DNA of 48,656 nt from CAZMVY01 sp964617875 (GCA_964617875.1 CAZUAI010000041.1:1-48656), one strand, 5' to 3'; shown: positions 26,495 to 34,558, numbered from the stretch's first letter. Program-made: numbers and translations. Notes: generated from the letters alone by a model not told the origin.

Positions 26495-28600
26495 TCAGCC
26501 GTTGCCGCCCGGAGCACCGGCGGCGTCGGCCGGCGTCCCCTTGTCGAGGATCACCTGGAGAAGCAGGTCGAACTGCCAATCCTTGTCCATCGGTTCCTTC
26601 GTCACGGGGTCTTCGCCGTGCCGCGTCCTGTCGACGAACTGCGGCCCGGGGGAAGCGCCGCCCGGATAGGTGGGCGCCCCCGACCGATACGCCGCCGGCT
26701 GGGCCCCCGTGCCGGCGCCCGACCCCTCGCGGCTGGCGAGCGGGGCGCAGTGGTAGCCCGTCGTCGGATCCAGCACGAAGAAGAACCCGCAGCCCTGCTT
26801 CTGGGCGGCCTCCTTGTTCAGCCGCGCCAGCCGGCTGAGGAAGCCGCTCTGAAGGAATGTCGCGCCGTCCCGGATGGGCGTCAGACCGTTGATCTGAATC
26901 AGGAAGCCCTCGCCGGTCGGCGGCGGGGCGGCGGCCGCTCCCGGCGGTGCCGCGCCGGCCGTGGTATCGACGATGCCGGACGACCGTTTGCTGATCTCCT
27001 GCTTGTACGCCTGTGCGACATCCTTGCTGAACTTGACGCTCATCGACTGGATGAAGACCTGCTTGCGTTCGGCCCGCGGGATCCTCTCGGCGACCTTCCG
27101 GTACTCGTCGGGCCCGGCGGCCATCGCCGCGACCAGCTCCTTCTGCGGTTCGGGCAGCGCCCGGTTGATCTCGAGCCAGATTCGCGGCCAGAGCGTCTTG
27201 TCCTTCTGTAGTTCGGTGATCTTCTCGATTTCCTGTTTCGCCGTTTCGGCCTGCTGCTCCAGATCCTGGCAGCCCTTCTTGAGCGAATCCGCCATGCCGA
27301 CGACCTCGCCCGCAAACTCGAGCGGGGCGCGGTTCTCGCCGGGCGGGCGGTTGGCCCGCACCAGCTCGGTGGCCTGGTTCAGGTCCACCGACGGAACCCC
27401 GGTGAAGCCGCCCTTGGCCTGGGCCAGCGCGCTGCTGTCCCAGAAGAAGCGGCCCCAGACCAGCGCGGCGGAGGCCGCGAGGCACGCCGCCGCCACCCAG
27501 AACCACGGCATCTTCTTCCGCCAGACGATCGACTTGGCGATCTGCGGCGGCAGGAGGTTGCTGGTGATCGCGGCGAGCCCGAGCCCCTGCAGCGCCAGGC
27601 CGTACGCCACGCCGAAGCTCAGCAGGTGCTCGATGAGCTGGGGGGCGTTCGCCGCCGACGCGACGGAGAGCTTGGCGAACGTCGTCGGGCGGATGACGTC
27701 GATGCCGAGGTTGGACTGGAGGAACTTCTGAAGGCCCGGCAGCTTGAAGGCGTTGCCCATCGCGATGACCTTCGTGATCCGTGTGCCGCGGTGGGTCGTG
27801 GCATAGAAGCCCATCGAGCGCTGGATCTCGGCGGCCAGGTCGGCGAAGATCGGCCGCATCGCCTGGAAGATCTGGCGGGCGTACTTGCTCGTCGCCGCGG
27901 TCCGCTTGAGCTGCTCCGCCTTGGCGAAGCTGATCTTGAACGTTTTCAGCAGCGTCTCGGTGAAGTGGTTGCCCCCGAGCGGGATGTTCCGCGTCCAGAG
28001 GGCGTTCGGCTCGGCGACGATGAGGTCCGTGTTCTGCGCCCCGATGTCGAGGAGCAGGGCCGCCGTATCGGGAGCGAGGTCGTACCGCACGGCGTTGTAG
28101 AGGGCCAGCGGAGCGGCCTGCACGGCGACTGGCTCAACGCCGGCGGCGACAAACGGCTGCAGGTGCTCGGCGAGCAGGTCGCGGCGCATCGCGAAGATGC
28201 CCAGCTCCAGCTCCGACTGATCGCCCGTCCGGAAGGTCTGATAATCCCAGACGACATCGTCCATGTCGAACGGGATCTGCTGGTTGGCCTCAAACTGCAC
28301 GATGTCGGGAATCTTCTTGGCCTCGACGGGCGGCAGCTTGGTGAAGCGTGCGAGGGTGGCCTGACCGGGGACGGCGACGACGAGCCGGTCGCCGCGGAGG
28401 TCGTGCTTGTCAAGAAAGCGCTTGAGGGCGTCGTTGACGAGCTGGCGGCGTTCGTCCTCGGAGGCGGCCTGGGACAGGACCTTGGCGTGTTCGATGAATT
28501 CGTGGTCCAGGGCCTCGATGCGGTCGCCGGCCTGGCGGACGCGGAGGGCCTTGAGGGCGCACTGGCCGATATCGACGCCCCAGACGGTCGGTTGAGCCAT
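26495..28600 (-). CDS. pilM: PilM-like ATPase fused to a PilN-like membrane domain
   Basis: A 701-residue protein. Residues 1-350 are an actin-like PilM ATPase: GVDIGQCALKALRV (phosphate 1), LLLDIGAQNTDLIV (phosphate 2), IPLGGNHFTETLL and KVIAMGNAFKLPGL. A membrane segment at about 366-388 (WFWVAAACLAASAALVW) is followed by a coiled coil (DLEQQAETAKQEIEKITELQ) and a C-terminal domain with GFLIQINGLTPI, so PilM and a PilN-like part are joined. PilM normally binds the PilN tail on the cytoplasmic face. AGGAGG precedes the ATG. It is first in the cluster, equivalent to Amuc_1101 by order. Confidence 0.82.
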   Translation of the reverse strand: MAQPTVWGVDIGQCALKALRVRQAGDRIEALDHEFIEHAKVLSQAASEDERRQLVNDALKRFLDKHDLRGDRLVVAVPGQATLARFTKLPPVEAKKIPDIVQFEANQQIPFDMDDVVWDYQTFRTGDQSELELGIFAMRRDLLAEHLQPFVAAGVEPVAVQAAPLALYNAVRYDLAPDTAALLLDIGAQNTDLIVAEPNALWTRNIPLGGNHFTETLLKTFKISFAKAEQLKRTAATSKYARQIFQAMRPIFADLAAEIQRSMGFYATTHRGTRITKVIAMGNAFKLPGLQKFLQSNLGIDVIRPTTFAKLSVASAANAPQLIEHLLSFGVAYGLALQGLGLAAITSNLLPPQIAKSIVWRKKMPWFWVAAACLAASAALVWGRFFWDSSALAQAKGGFTGVPSVDLNQATELVRANRPPGENRAPLEFAGEVVGMADSLKKGCQDLEQQAETAKQEIEKITELQKDKTLWPRIWLEINRALPEPQKELVAAMAAGPDEYRKVAERIPRAERKQVFIQSMSVKFSKDVAQAYKQEISKRSSGIVDTTAGAAPPGAAAAPPPTGEGFLIQINGLTPIRDGATFLQSGFLSRLARLNKEAAQKQGCGFFFVLDPTTGYHCAPLASREGSGAGTGAQPAAYRSGAPTYPGGASPGPQFVDRTRHGEDPVTKEPMDKDWQFDLLLQVILDKGTPADAAGAPGGNG

Positions 28601-29168
28601 GGTGGTGCCTCCTGTGGGTCCTGGCGGTCGGGCCGGGCGCCGCAGGCCCGGTGCGCGATGGCCACACAGGCGACGGCGGGCGGCGGGACCTCCACAAAGG
28701 TTCCTACCCTACCAGCAAAGGGTGGATTTCGGCAAGGCGGCCTGCGGTCTCCTTGGCGGTTCCTCGGCTTCAGGGCCTGCCCCGTGAGGCTCTGTGGCAC
28801 GGCATTCCCGCCCGTGTTCCACCGGCAGGACGGCGGTGCCACGTCCCGCCGGAACCGATTTCCCGAACGGTCCGGGCCCGAACACAAGCCCCGCAACCGC
28901 GAAACCACGGCACCGCCGGCCGGGGACAAATCGGAAGGTCTGACGTTCAGGGACCGTCGCTACGGCTACTCGGGCAGGGACAACCACACCCACAAACGCC
29001 GGCCGTCGGCTTATCCGGTGGTTTCGTTGCCTGTTTAAGTATTCCCGGACGAGGGCGGCATGTCAAGGTTCCGTCCGGTTTGCACGAACAAGCCCGAAAT
29101 CCTGAAGCAGCCGCCCTCGACGACCTCCAGCCGGCGGGGCCGCAATGAAGGGGACCGAGCCACCCAGG
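28601..29168. other. 568-base region without a recognised gene
   Basis: Lies upstream of pilM and downstream of the dockerin-type gene, both transcribed leftward. Frames through it are Arg/Pro-rich and do not read as protein. It should hold the pilM promoter, but no clear -35/-10 pair was found. It contains the GTGGCAC hairpin at 28794-28842. Confidence 0.5.
28794..28842. repeat. GTGGCAC...GTGCCAC hairpin
   Basis: GTGGCAC (28794-28800) pairs with GTGCCAC (28836-28842). The enclosed sequence (CACGG, CCCGTG) can form a smaller inner hairpin. From memory, GTGGCACGGG-type hairpins are scattered in planctomycete genomes, so this may be a diverged copy of a dispersed element. Confidence 0.45.
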
Positions 29169-29894
29169 TCAATGGCACGCCGGCGGCTGGTTCGGTCCGT
29201 TGAAACACGCCTGAAAGACGGTGAAGTCGGCCAGGTCTACGTCGTCATCGTCGTCGAAGTCCGCATCGACGGCGCATCCTCCGGCGGAGGGACGGTTCGG
29301 GCCGTTGAAACACGCCTGAAAGACGGTGAAGTCGGCCAGGTCTACGTCGCCGTCGGCATCGAAGTCGGCGTTTTGAGGAACAGGCGAATAGACCATGTCG
29401 TCCAGGCTGTAGTTCTGCTGATTCGTGCCCCTTCCTCCGATCAATCTGACTGCGGTGAAGGGAGTATCAGAGATAAAACCCCAGAATCCGCCGTAGTAGC
29501 TGTTGGGAATGGCGCCCACGTAGAGAGAAAAATCGGCTATGTAGACCAGCAAGCTGTTCCCGGAACCGCCCGGACCGCCCAAGACCCAGTTCCCGCCGTA
29601 CGCGGTTATCTGAGGGGCGAAACTCCAGGTCGTCATGGGCTCATTCTGGCTCTGAGAAGCCAGGACATCCTGGTAAACCTCCTGTGTCGGGTTGATGTGG
29701 CCGGATTCGGTTGAAACGAAGCTCACTCCAACGTTCAGCTGTTCATCAGCGAAACCCTCCGTCAGAAACTGCCCGCGCAGGGCGTTTTCCCATTCCGCCT
29801 TGTCGGTGTAGACCGTAACCGTGACCGCGCTGCCTCCGACCGCCCCGAAGGTCAGCGATACCAGAGCCGCGCTCAACGCCGTCAGTCTGTGCAT
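29169..29894 (-). CDS. Secreted protein with two dockerin-like EF-hand repeats
   Basis: A 241-residue protein with a signal peptide (ALSAALVSLTFGAVGG). A beta-rich domain (about 25-170; VYTDKAEWENAL, YSLDDMVY) resembles the concanavalin-like domains of PEP-CTERM-type exported proteins, though no sorting motif is present. The C-terminus has two near-identical repeats of about 35 residues with the calcium-loop pattern DADGDVDLADFTVFQACF, typical of planctomycete dockerin-type modules. In cellulosomes such modules bind cohesins, but the partner here is unknown. GAGG is 8 bases upstream of the ATG. Confidence 0.75.
   Translation of the reverse strand: MHRLTALSAALVSLTFGAVGGSAVTVTVYTDKAEWENALRGQFLTEGFADEQLNVGVSFVSTESGHINPTQEVYQDVLASQSQNEPMTTWSFAPQITAYGGNWVLGGPGGSGNSLLVYIADFSLYVGAIPNSYYGGFWGFISDTPFTAVRLIGGRGTNQQNYSLDDMVYSPVPQNADFDADGDVDLADFTVFQACFNGPNRPSAGGCAVDADFDDDDDVDLADFTVFQACFNGPNQPPACH
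29191..29349 (-). repeat. 54-base direct repeat in the dockerin-like region
   Basis: Bases 29191-29244 and 29296-29349 are identical except for one position, 105 bases apart. They encode the two EF-hand-like repeats, so one repeat arose recently by duplication or is kept uniform by conversion. Confidence 0.9.
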
Positions 29895-30046
29895 GGCCAG
29901 TCCTCAAACCGAGGTTGTCCCATATGTCCCTGCCCGGCCACGCCGCCGGGCCACATTTGCTTTCGTTCGTCCGGCCTCTGTGTCAGTCGCGATGAGATCC
30001 TCCGTTATGCCCTTGCCACAGCGGTCCGGCACCTGGCTGCATAGAT

Positions 30047-30062
30047 AGCAAGCGGCATGCCA
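30047..30062 (-). promoter_or_regulatory. Sigma-54-type promoter match
   Basis: On the minus strand TGGCAT, 5 bases, TTGCT: the GG and GC doublets have exact -24/-12 spacing and 10 of 11 consensus positions match. Predicted initiation near 30037 gives a 140-base leader to the dockerin-type gene. It may also be chance. Confidence 0.4.
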
Positions 30063-30143
30063 GAGGGCCCCATGAACCCGGGGAAGGCGCAACAGGCCGC
30101 AAGCAAGCATGTTCTGACGTTCGTGGCCGCTAACTGCCGCGGC

Positions 30144-30172
30144 GCTGCGGGCAGACTACGGCTGCCCGCAGC
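30144..30172 (-). terminator. Strong hairpin after the peroxiredoxin operon
   Basis: A perfect 11-base stem, GCTGCGGGCAG with CTGCCCGCAGC, around a 7-base loop, about 100 bases past the peroxiredoxin stop. There is no T-run, so it could be a transcript-stabilising end. Confidence 0.45.
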
Positions 30173-30272
30173 CACTCGGCTGAAATCTCCGCCGTTCGGC
30201 GGTCGGCGGTTGGTGGCCGACGATCGTCTTGGGCCGGCTGATCCGAGGGCCCGTCTTTCCGATGCTCCGGCC

Positions 30273-30956
30273 CTACTTGCTGCCGTGCGGGCACTTCTTG
30301 AGGCACAGGAACCAGTCGAGCACCTTCATGTCCGCCGCAGGCTTCTCCACGCGTTCCCGCGCACTCCCGCAGGAACCGGGCGGCGGCACAATCACGTCAT
30401 CCCCAAGCTGCCAGTTCGCCGGGGTGGCGATCTTGTGCTCATCGGAATGCTGCATGGCGATCAACAGCCGCTTGACCTCATCCACGTTCCGGCCGTTGGA
30501 AAGCGGGTAGTACAGGATGGCCCGCACGACGGCGTTCGGATCAATGAGAAACACCGCCCGCACCGCCTGGGTCGTGCTGGCCGCCGGTTGAAGCATGCCG
30601 AACGCCTTGGACACCTCCATCGTCAGGTCGCTGATGACGGGGAACGTCACCTCGACGCCCTTCATGCCCCTGTACTCGATCTTCTCCTTGATCGTCCGCA
30701 GCCAGGCGATGTGGCTGTAGGTGCTGTCGATGGACAATCCCAGCAGCTTGCAGTTGAGCTTCTCGAACTCCGGCTGCATGGCTGCGAACGTCATGAACTC
30801 GGTCGTGCACACCGGCGTGAAGTCGGCCGGGTGCGAGAAGAAGACCACCCACTTGCCCTTGAAGTCGTCGGGGAAGGCGATGGGCCCCTGGGTGGTCTCC
30901 GCCTTGAAGGACGGGGCTTTTTCACCGATCAACGGCAGTCTGTTTTCACATGACAT
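30273..30956 (-). CDS. 1-Cys (Prx6-type) peroxiredoxin
   Basis: A 227-residue thiol peroxidase. The peroxidatic Cys is C50 in SHPADFTPVCTTEF, and the length and the C-terminal dimer arm with DWFLCLKKC fit the Prx6/archaeal group, which reduces hydrogen peroxide. Additional cysteines lie in the arm. The ATG at 30956 has AAGGAG 8 bases upstream. It is last in the seven-gene left ORP operon, beginning 5 bases after the MBL gene, and presumably protects oxygen-sensitive metal clusters of the system. This last point is inference. Confidence 0.92.
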   Translation of the reverse strand: MSCENRLPLIGEKAPSFKAETTQGPIAFPDDFKGKWVVFFSHPADFTPVCTTEFMTFAAMQPEFEKLNCKLLGLSIDSTYSHIAWLRTIKEKIEYRGMKGVEVTFPVISDLTMEVSKAFGMLQPAASTTQAVRAVFLIDPNAVVRAILYYPLSNGRNVDEVKRLLIAMQHSDEHKIATPANWQLGDDVIVPPPGSCGSARERVEKPAADMKVLDWFLCLKKCPHGSK

Positions 30957-30961
30957 TGCTA

Positions 30962-31822
30962 CTACTCCTTCAAAGAATCGGGTCCGAACTCGATTCGCGT
31001 GCCGGCCGTGCAGTGAAAGCATCGTTCCGGCAACGCGTGATGCAGCCTGGCCATGGCCGCAAAGCCGGTGCAATGGGCCAGGCCGATTCGTTGCACGTCA
31101 AGGTCGCGCAGCTTGCGGATGGTCTGCTCCAGCCGATGCTCGTTCGCATTCGACAGGTGCATGCCGCCCAGCACGGCGTGGATACGCTTTCCGCCCGTCA
31201 GCGCGCACACGGAATCCAGCGTGTTCACGACGCCGGCGTGGGCGCAGCCCAGCAGGACGACCAGGCCGTCGCTCGTGTCCATGCAGAGGGCCTGATCATC
31301 GACGATATTGTCCGGCTGCGTACAGGCCTGATCGAGATAGAACGCGCCGCCGGCGTCCTCAAAGTCATTCCGCCGCGGAATCTGGCCGGTCAACCAGACC
31401 CCTTCGCTCAGCTCGACGGGACGGCTCTGCGTGGGAACGGCCCGGCGCACGCGGGACTTGAGCCAGTCGAAGGACTCGATGGGCGAGCGAACCGGCCGTG
31501 CACCGGTCCGCGGCTGCCGCACGAAACGATCACGGAAGGCCGTGCCGTGCGCATAGACGGTGGCCCGGCTGAAGTCCGGCAGGGCAGCCAGCAGACCGCC
31601 GGTGTGGTCGTAGTGGCCATGGCTCAGCACCACGTCGTTCACGGCGGACAGGTCGATTCCCAGCTTGTCGGCGTTGTGGGCGAGGGCCATCCCCTGGCCG
31701 GTATCGAACAGGATGCGCCGACCGGCCCGCTCGATCCAGAACGCCAGGCCGTGCTCGGCCAGCAGGCCTCCCCGGTTGGCGGTGTTCTCGACGAGTACGG
31801 TAATGGATAGTCCGTTGGCCAC
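30962..31822 (-). CDS. MBL-fold hydrolase, COG1237-like
   Basis: A 286-residue metallo-beta-lactamase-fold protein. The metal motif is H68-G-H70-Y-D72-H73 (SHGHYDH), and further ligands are probably in LLGCAHAGVVNT and IGLAHCTG. The start (LSITVLVENTA) and these motifs resemble the 7,8-dihydropterin-6-methyl... phosphate synthase-like group, whose members bind two metals. No signal peptide is seen. It sits 54 bases after the DsrE-like gene in the left ORP operon. The substrate is unknown, and annotation as a pterin enzyme would be by similarity only. Confidence 0.85.
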   Translation of the reverse strand: MANGLSITVLVENTANRGGLLAEHGLAFWIERAGRRILFDTGQGMALAHNADKLGIDLSAVNDVVLSHGHYDHTGGLLAALPDFSRATVYAHGTAFRDRFVRQPRTGARPVRSPIESFDWLKSRVRRAVPTQSRPVELSEGVWLTGQIPRRNDFEDAGGAFYLDQACTQPDNIVDDQALCMDTSDGLVVLLGCAHAGVVNTLDSVCALTGGKRIHAVLGGMHLSNANEHRLEQTIRKLRDLDVQRIGLAHCTGFAAMARLHHALPERCFHCTAGTRIEFGPDSLKE

Positions 31823-31876
31823 GGCGAGTTCACGGTTCTCCGAACGCCCGGTTGGCCGCCGGGGCGCCGAACTGCC

Positions 31877-32335
31877 TCAGTAGTCGAGCGTCAGGATGCG
31901 TCCCTTCGTGAAGGAGAAGAAGGCCTCTTTTTCGGCAATCCGCAGGCCGGGCATCACGTCCTCGGGCTTTCGGTTGAGGGCCTTCAGGCATCCGGGGCAG
32001 ACATAGATGGGTACGCCCCTGGCCAGCAGGCCCGCAATCTGCGTGCGTGACGATTCAAAGGACGGGAAGGTCAGGTCCGGGGCATCCTTCAGGACCGCCT
32101 CCACGCCCTTGAGATCGACGTACACCAGCACGTCACGGTCCTCCGACATCAGGGCGGCCATTTTCAGGGCCATGAGAACGGCGTGCGGATTCTCCGGTCC
32201 TTTGCTGATGTGGACGAACACGCCATCCCTGACGGGCGCAATGTCCGCGCGCGGGGCCGTGGCCTGACAGCCGATCGCAAGGGGGACGGCGGCCAGGCAC
32301 GCCAGGAATGCCAGCACTCTTCGAGGGGCGTTCAT
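31877..32335 (-). CDS. DsrE-family lipoprotein
   Basis: A 152-residue protein. A lipoprotein signal with Cys23 (AAVPLAIGC) puts it outside the cytoplasm, unlike classic DsrE/TusD. The mature domain has the DsrE pattern: GVFVHISKGPENPHAVLMAL, DVLVYVDLKGVEAVL and a conserved Cys pair in VPIYVCPGCLKAL. DsrE-like proteins carry sulfur on a Cys in the last motif, so sulfur or metal handling in the periplasm is inferred. Its ATG overlaps the thioesterase stop by 4 bases (ATGA), so translation is coupled. Confidence 0.8.
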   Translation of the reverse strand: MNAPRRVLAFLACLAAVPLAIGCQATAPRADIAPVRDGVFVHISKGPENPHAVLMALKMAALMSEDRDVLVYVDLKGVEAVLKDAPDLTFPSFESSRTQIAGLLARGVPIYVCPGCLKALNRKPEDVMPGLRIAEKEAFFSFTKGRILTLDY

Positions 32336-32850
32336 GTGAGTCTCCTTCGTTTCTCGACGGTCGCTGACGATGGAAACGCCTCCGAAGTCTCCGCGGATTC
32401 GGAGGACGCTTCACGAACGGAATCTCCACAGGCGGAGTCCCAGAACGTCCCCCTGGCCGCTGCGCAGACGTCTTCGCCCTGCGTTACTTCCGCTTCGAGG
32501 TAGTAGAGCGGCGACTCGCCGTCCACGATTCTCGCGCGGACAACCGCTGGAACATCCAGCATGACGGCGCGATGGTAACGAATGCCGAGCTTGGCGGTCA
32601 GGCCGGCGACGTTTCGTGCAAAGAGACAATGCGTCATCGCGGCGTCCAGCAGCATGGCCACGACGCCGCCGTGCAGGCGATCCGGATAGCCCTGGAACAC
32701 CGCGCTGCAATCAAACTCGGCGGCGACGCTCCCGTCGGCCTGCTGTTCAAAACGCAGGGCCAGACCGTCCGGCCGATCGTTGCCGCACACCAGGCAGGCG
32801 GGATGACACCGGCGGCTCAGGTCAGTGGCGGTGTCCATCTCCGCATCCAT
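32332..32850 (-). CDS. PaaI-type hotdog thioesterase
   Basis: A 172-residue hotdog-fold protein with the YxDRLHGGVVAMLLDAAM motif around the catalytic region and a CxxC at the N-terminus (CLVCG). Such proteins hydrolyse acyl-CoA thioesters. A longer start at 32889 (GAGG 9 bases upstream) is possible but would overlap the preceding NifX-like gene by 68 bases; the ATG at 32850 overlaps by 29. The tail is Ser/Glu-rich. It lies inside the left ORP operon, between NifX and DsrE genes. Its acyl substrate is unknown. Confidence 0.78.
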   Translation of the reverse strand: MDAEMDTATDLSRRCHPACLVCGNDRPDGLALRFEQQADGSVAAEFDCSAVFQGYPDRLHGGVVAMLLDAAMTHCLFARNVAGLTAKLGIRYHRAVMLDVPAVVRARIVDGESPLYYLEAEVTQGEDVCAAARGTFWDSACGDSVREASSESAETSEAFPSSATVEKRRRLT

Positions 32851-33187
32851 GGTGTTCGCAGGCGCTGGTTCCTGAGGTGAGCTTTCCATTCAGATACGCC
32901 TCGGCAAGTTCCGTCAACCCCATCGCGGGCACGCCCAGGACGGCCTCGATGTTGTTCTGCGCGAGCAGATCCACGGCACGGGCGCCCATGCCGCCCGCGA
33001 GAACCACGTTCACGCCGAGTCCGTGCAGCCAGCGAGGCAACACGCCGGGCTCGTGCGCAGGAGGCACCTGGTACTCCGTTCGCATCACGGTTCGGGACGA
33101 GGGGTCCACCTCCAGAATCGCGAACTTCTCGCAATGGCCAAAGTGCGGACAGACCTGTCCGTTTTCGGTCGGTATGGCGATTTTCAT
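32822..33187 (-). CDS. NifX/NifB-like Fe-Mo cofactor-type protein
   Basis: A 121-residue protein of the dinitrogenase iron-molybdenum cofactor biosynthesis superfamily, starting MKIAIPTENGQVCPHFGHCEKF. The internal GGMGARAVDLLAQNNIEAVLG is the conserved glycine loop. The tail is rich in His and Cys (CEHHGCGDGHRH), a likely metal-binding addition. Proteins of this fold bind Fe, Mo or Mo-Cu clusters non-covalently. The ATG overlaps the Mrp stop (ATGA). There are no nif structural genes here, so nitrogen fixation is not implied. It is part of the ORP-type operon. Confidence 0.88.
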   Translation of the reverse strand: MKIAIPTENGQVCPHFGHCEKFAILEVDPSSRTVMRTEYQVPPAHEPGVLPRWLHGLGVNVVLAGGMGARAVDLLAQNNIEAVLGVPAMGLTELAEAYLNGKLTSGTSACEHHGCGDGHRH

Positions 33188-34098
33188 GTCTGCTCCTGCT
33201 TCTCAAGAGTATTCCGTAGGCTTTGTCCGGGCCGGGTACGTTCCAGCACCGTTTGCACGAACGCGCGGAAGGCCTGAGCCGAGGGGCTTTCGTCCATGGC
33301 ATCCGCCGCAACGCGCCCGGCGTCTCCGTTTTTCACCACGTCAGGATCGAGTGGTATTCTACCCAGAAACGGCGCCTCTGTCGCCGCCGCCAGTGCCTGG
33401 CCCCCGCCCGCCTTGAAAACGTCCAGGTGCCGACCACAGCCGGGGCAGACAAGACCGCTCATGTTCTCCACGACGCCCAGTACGGGCAGCCCGACCGATC
33501 GGCAGAAGCCGACGGACCGGCGTACATCGCTGACGGCCAAGTCCTGCGGCGTCGTCACCAGGACGGCCGACGCCGCCTGTCCGACGAGCTGGGCCACGGC
33601 CAGCGGCTCATCCCCCGTTCCCGGCGGGGAATCCACCACAAGGTAGTCCAGGCGTCCCCAGCTCACATCCTTCAGGAACTGGCGGATGACGTTGTACTTC
33701 ATGGGGCCGCGCCAGATGACCGCGTCGTTTCGGGAGGCAACCAGGAACCCGATCGACATCACGCGCAGGCGGTCGCTGACCCTGACCGGGTGCAACTCGC
33801 ATTCAACGATCTCCGCGCGCTGATCCTGCAACCCCAGGAGTTGCGGGATGCTGGGGCCGTGGACATCGACATCCAGCAGGCCGACCGACATGCCCGCCTG
33901 AGACAGGCCCACCGCCAGGTTCGCCGCCACGGTGCTCTTGCCGACACCGCCCTTGCCGGACATGATCAGGATCTTCTGACCGATGTCATCCATTCGTTTG
34001 GCCAGCACGGCTTCTTCAAATTGCCGCTGCGATTCGTCGGGGGCATGTGCGTGCGTGCAGGTCTGACCCATCGCCGTTGCTCCATCGTCATTTCGCAT
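33184..34098 (-). CDS. Mrp/NBP35-family Fe-S ATPase
   Basis: A 304-residue P-loop ATPase. The deviant Walker A is SGKGGVGKST (47-56), and DVDVHGPSIPQLLG, DSPPGTGDE and ENMSGLVCPGCG with the CxxC Cys pair near 219 are all Mrp marks. An N-terminal extension contains one Cys and His residues (TCTHAHAPD), but not the full NBP35 four-Cys motif. Mrp proteins carry and transfer Fe-S clusters. Between two NifX-like genes it matches the ORP-operon ATPase of sulfate reducers. It starts 46 bases after the upstream ORP-like stop. Confidence 0.93.
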   Translation of the reverse strand: MRNDDGATAMGQTCTHAHAPDESQRQFEEAVLAKRMDDIGQKILIMSGKGGVGKSTVAANLAVGLSQAGMSVGLLDVDVHGPSIPQLLGLQDQRAEIVECELHPVRVSDRLRVMSIGFLVASRNDAVIWRGPMKYNVIRQFLKDVSWGRLDYLVVDSPPGTGDEPLAVAQLVGQAASAVLVTTPQDLAVSDVRRSVGFCRSVGLPVLGVVENMSGLVCPGCGRHLDVFKAGGGQALAAATEAPFLGRIPLDPDVVKNGDAGRVAADAMDESPSAQAFRAFVQTVLERTRPGQSLRNTLEKQEQT

Positions 34099-34144
34099 GA
34101 TTCAACCCGGACTGGGCCCCGGGCGCCGGAATCGCTGCATGCGG

Positions 34145-34507
34145 CTACGCCCGGTGTCCCTCAACCGTGGCGGATTGTGCCCGGTGCAACGAGCCTGCCT
34201 TGAACTGCTCGACCGCCTGGCTCACGGTCCCCGAGGCGCCCGTGTAGATCGCAACGCCACCGGCGTCGAGCACGGAGAACGCCTTGGGCCCCACGTGGCC
34301 GGTGATCACCGTCTGAGCCTTCAATTCGACAACCTTCCTCGCCGTCTGAATGCCGGCGCCCTGGGATGCATTCAGATTGATGTCGTTGTCCACGGATAAG
34401 AACCCGCCCGTTTCGGTATCCATCAGAATCAGAAACCGCGCGCGACCGAAACGTGGGTCGGTCGGTGAATCCAGCGTCGGACCCTGCGATGTCACCACCA
34501 CTTGCAT
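34145..34507 (-). CDS. Orange-protein-like NifX/NifB-family protein
   Basis: A 120-residue protein of the NifX/NifB fold: DPRFGRARFLILMDTETGG, NDINLNASQGAGIQTARKV and GHVGPKAFSVLDAGGVAIY. These patterns fit the ORP group, whose Desulfovibrio member holds a Mo-S-Cu cluster. The N-terminal ATG at 34507 has GGGAG 6 bases before it. It is the first gene after the sigma-54 promoter at 34543-34558 and heads the operon with Mrp and a second NifX-like gene. Cluster content cannot be read from sequence. Confidence 0.87.
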   Translation of the reverse strand: MQVVVTSQGPTLDSPTDPRFGRARFLILMDTETGGFLSVDNDINLNASQGAGIQTARKVVELKAQTVITGHVGPKAFSVLDAGGVAIYTGASGTVSQAVEQFKAGSLHRAQSATVEGHRA

Positions 34508-34542
34508 GAGGTCTCCCTTCGTCCTGTGACAATCCACAACCC

Positions 34543-34558
34543 TGCAAGTAACGTTCCA
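34543..34558 (-). promoter_or_regulatory. Sigma-54 promoter of the left ORP operon
   Basis: On the minus strand TGGAAC, 5 bases (GTTAC), TTGCA. The -24 GG and -12 GC doublets have exact spacing. Initiation near 34533 leaves a leader of about 25 bases before the ORP-like gene at 34507. Confidence 0.72.

Larger units (their letters stand above)
29895..30272. other. 378-base region without a recognised gene
   Basis: Lies between the peroxiredoxin stop and the dockerin-type gene, both on the minus strand. It contains a strong hairpin (30144-30172) past the peroxiredoxin and a sigma-54-like site (30047-30062) pointing at the dockerin-type gene. Nothing protein-like was seen. Confidence 0.5.

Noticed and set aside
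28651..29148. Plus-strand frame in the gene-free stretch near pilM
   Set aside because: Rich in Arg, Pro and Gly without domains or a ribosome site; best treated as noncoding.
30057..30953. Plus-strand frame opposite the peroxiredoxin
   Set aside because: It is antisense to a clear peroxiredoxin and has no protein-like pattern.
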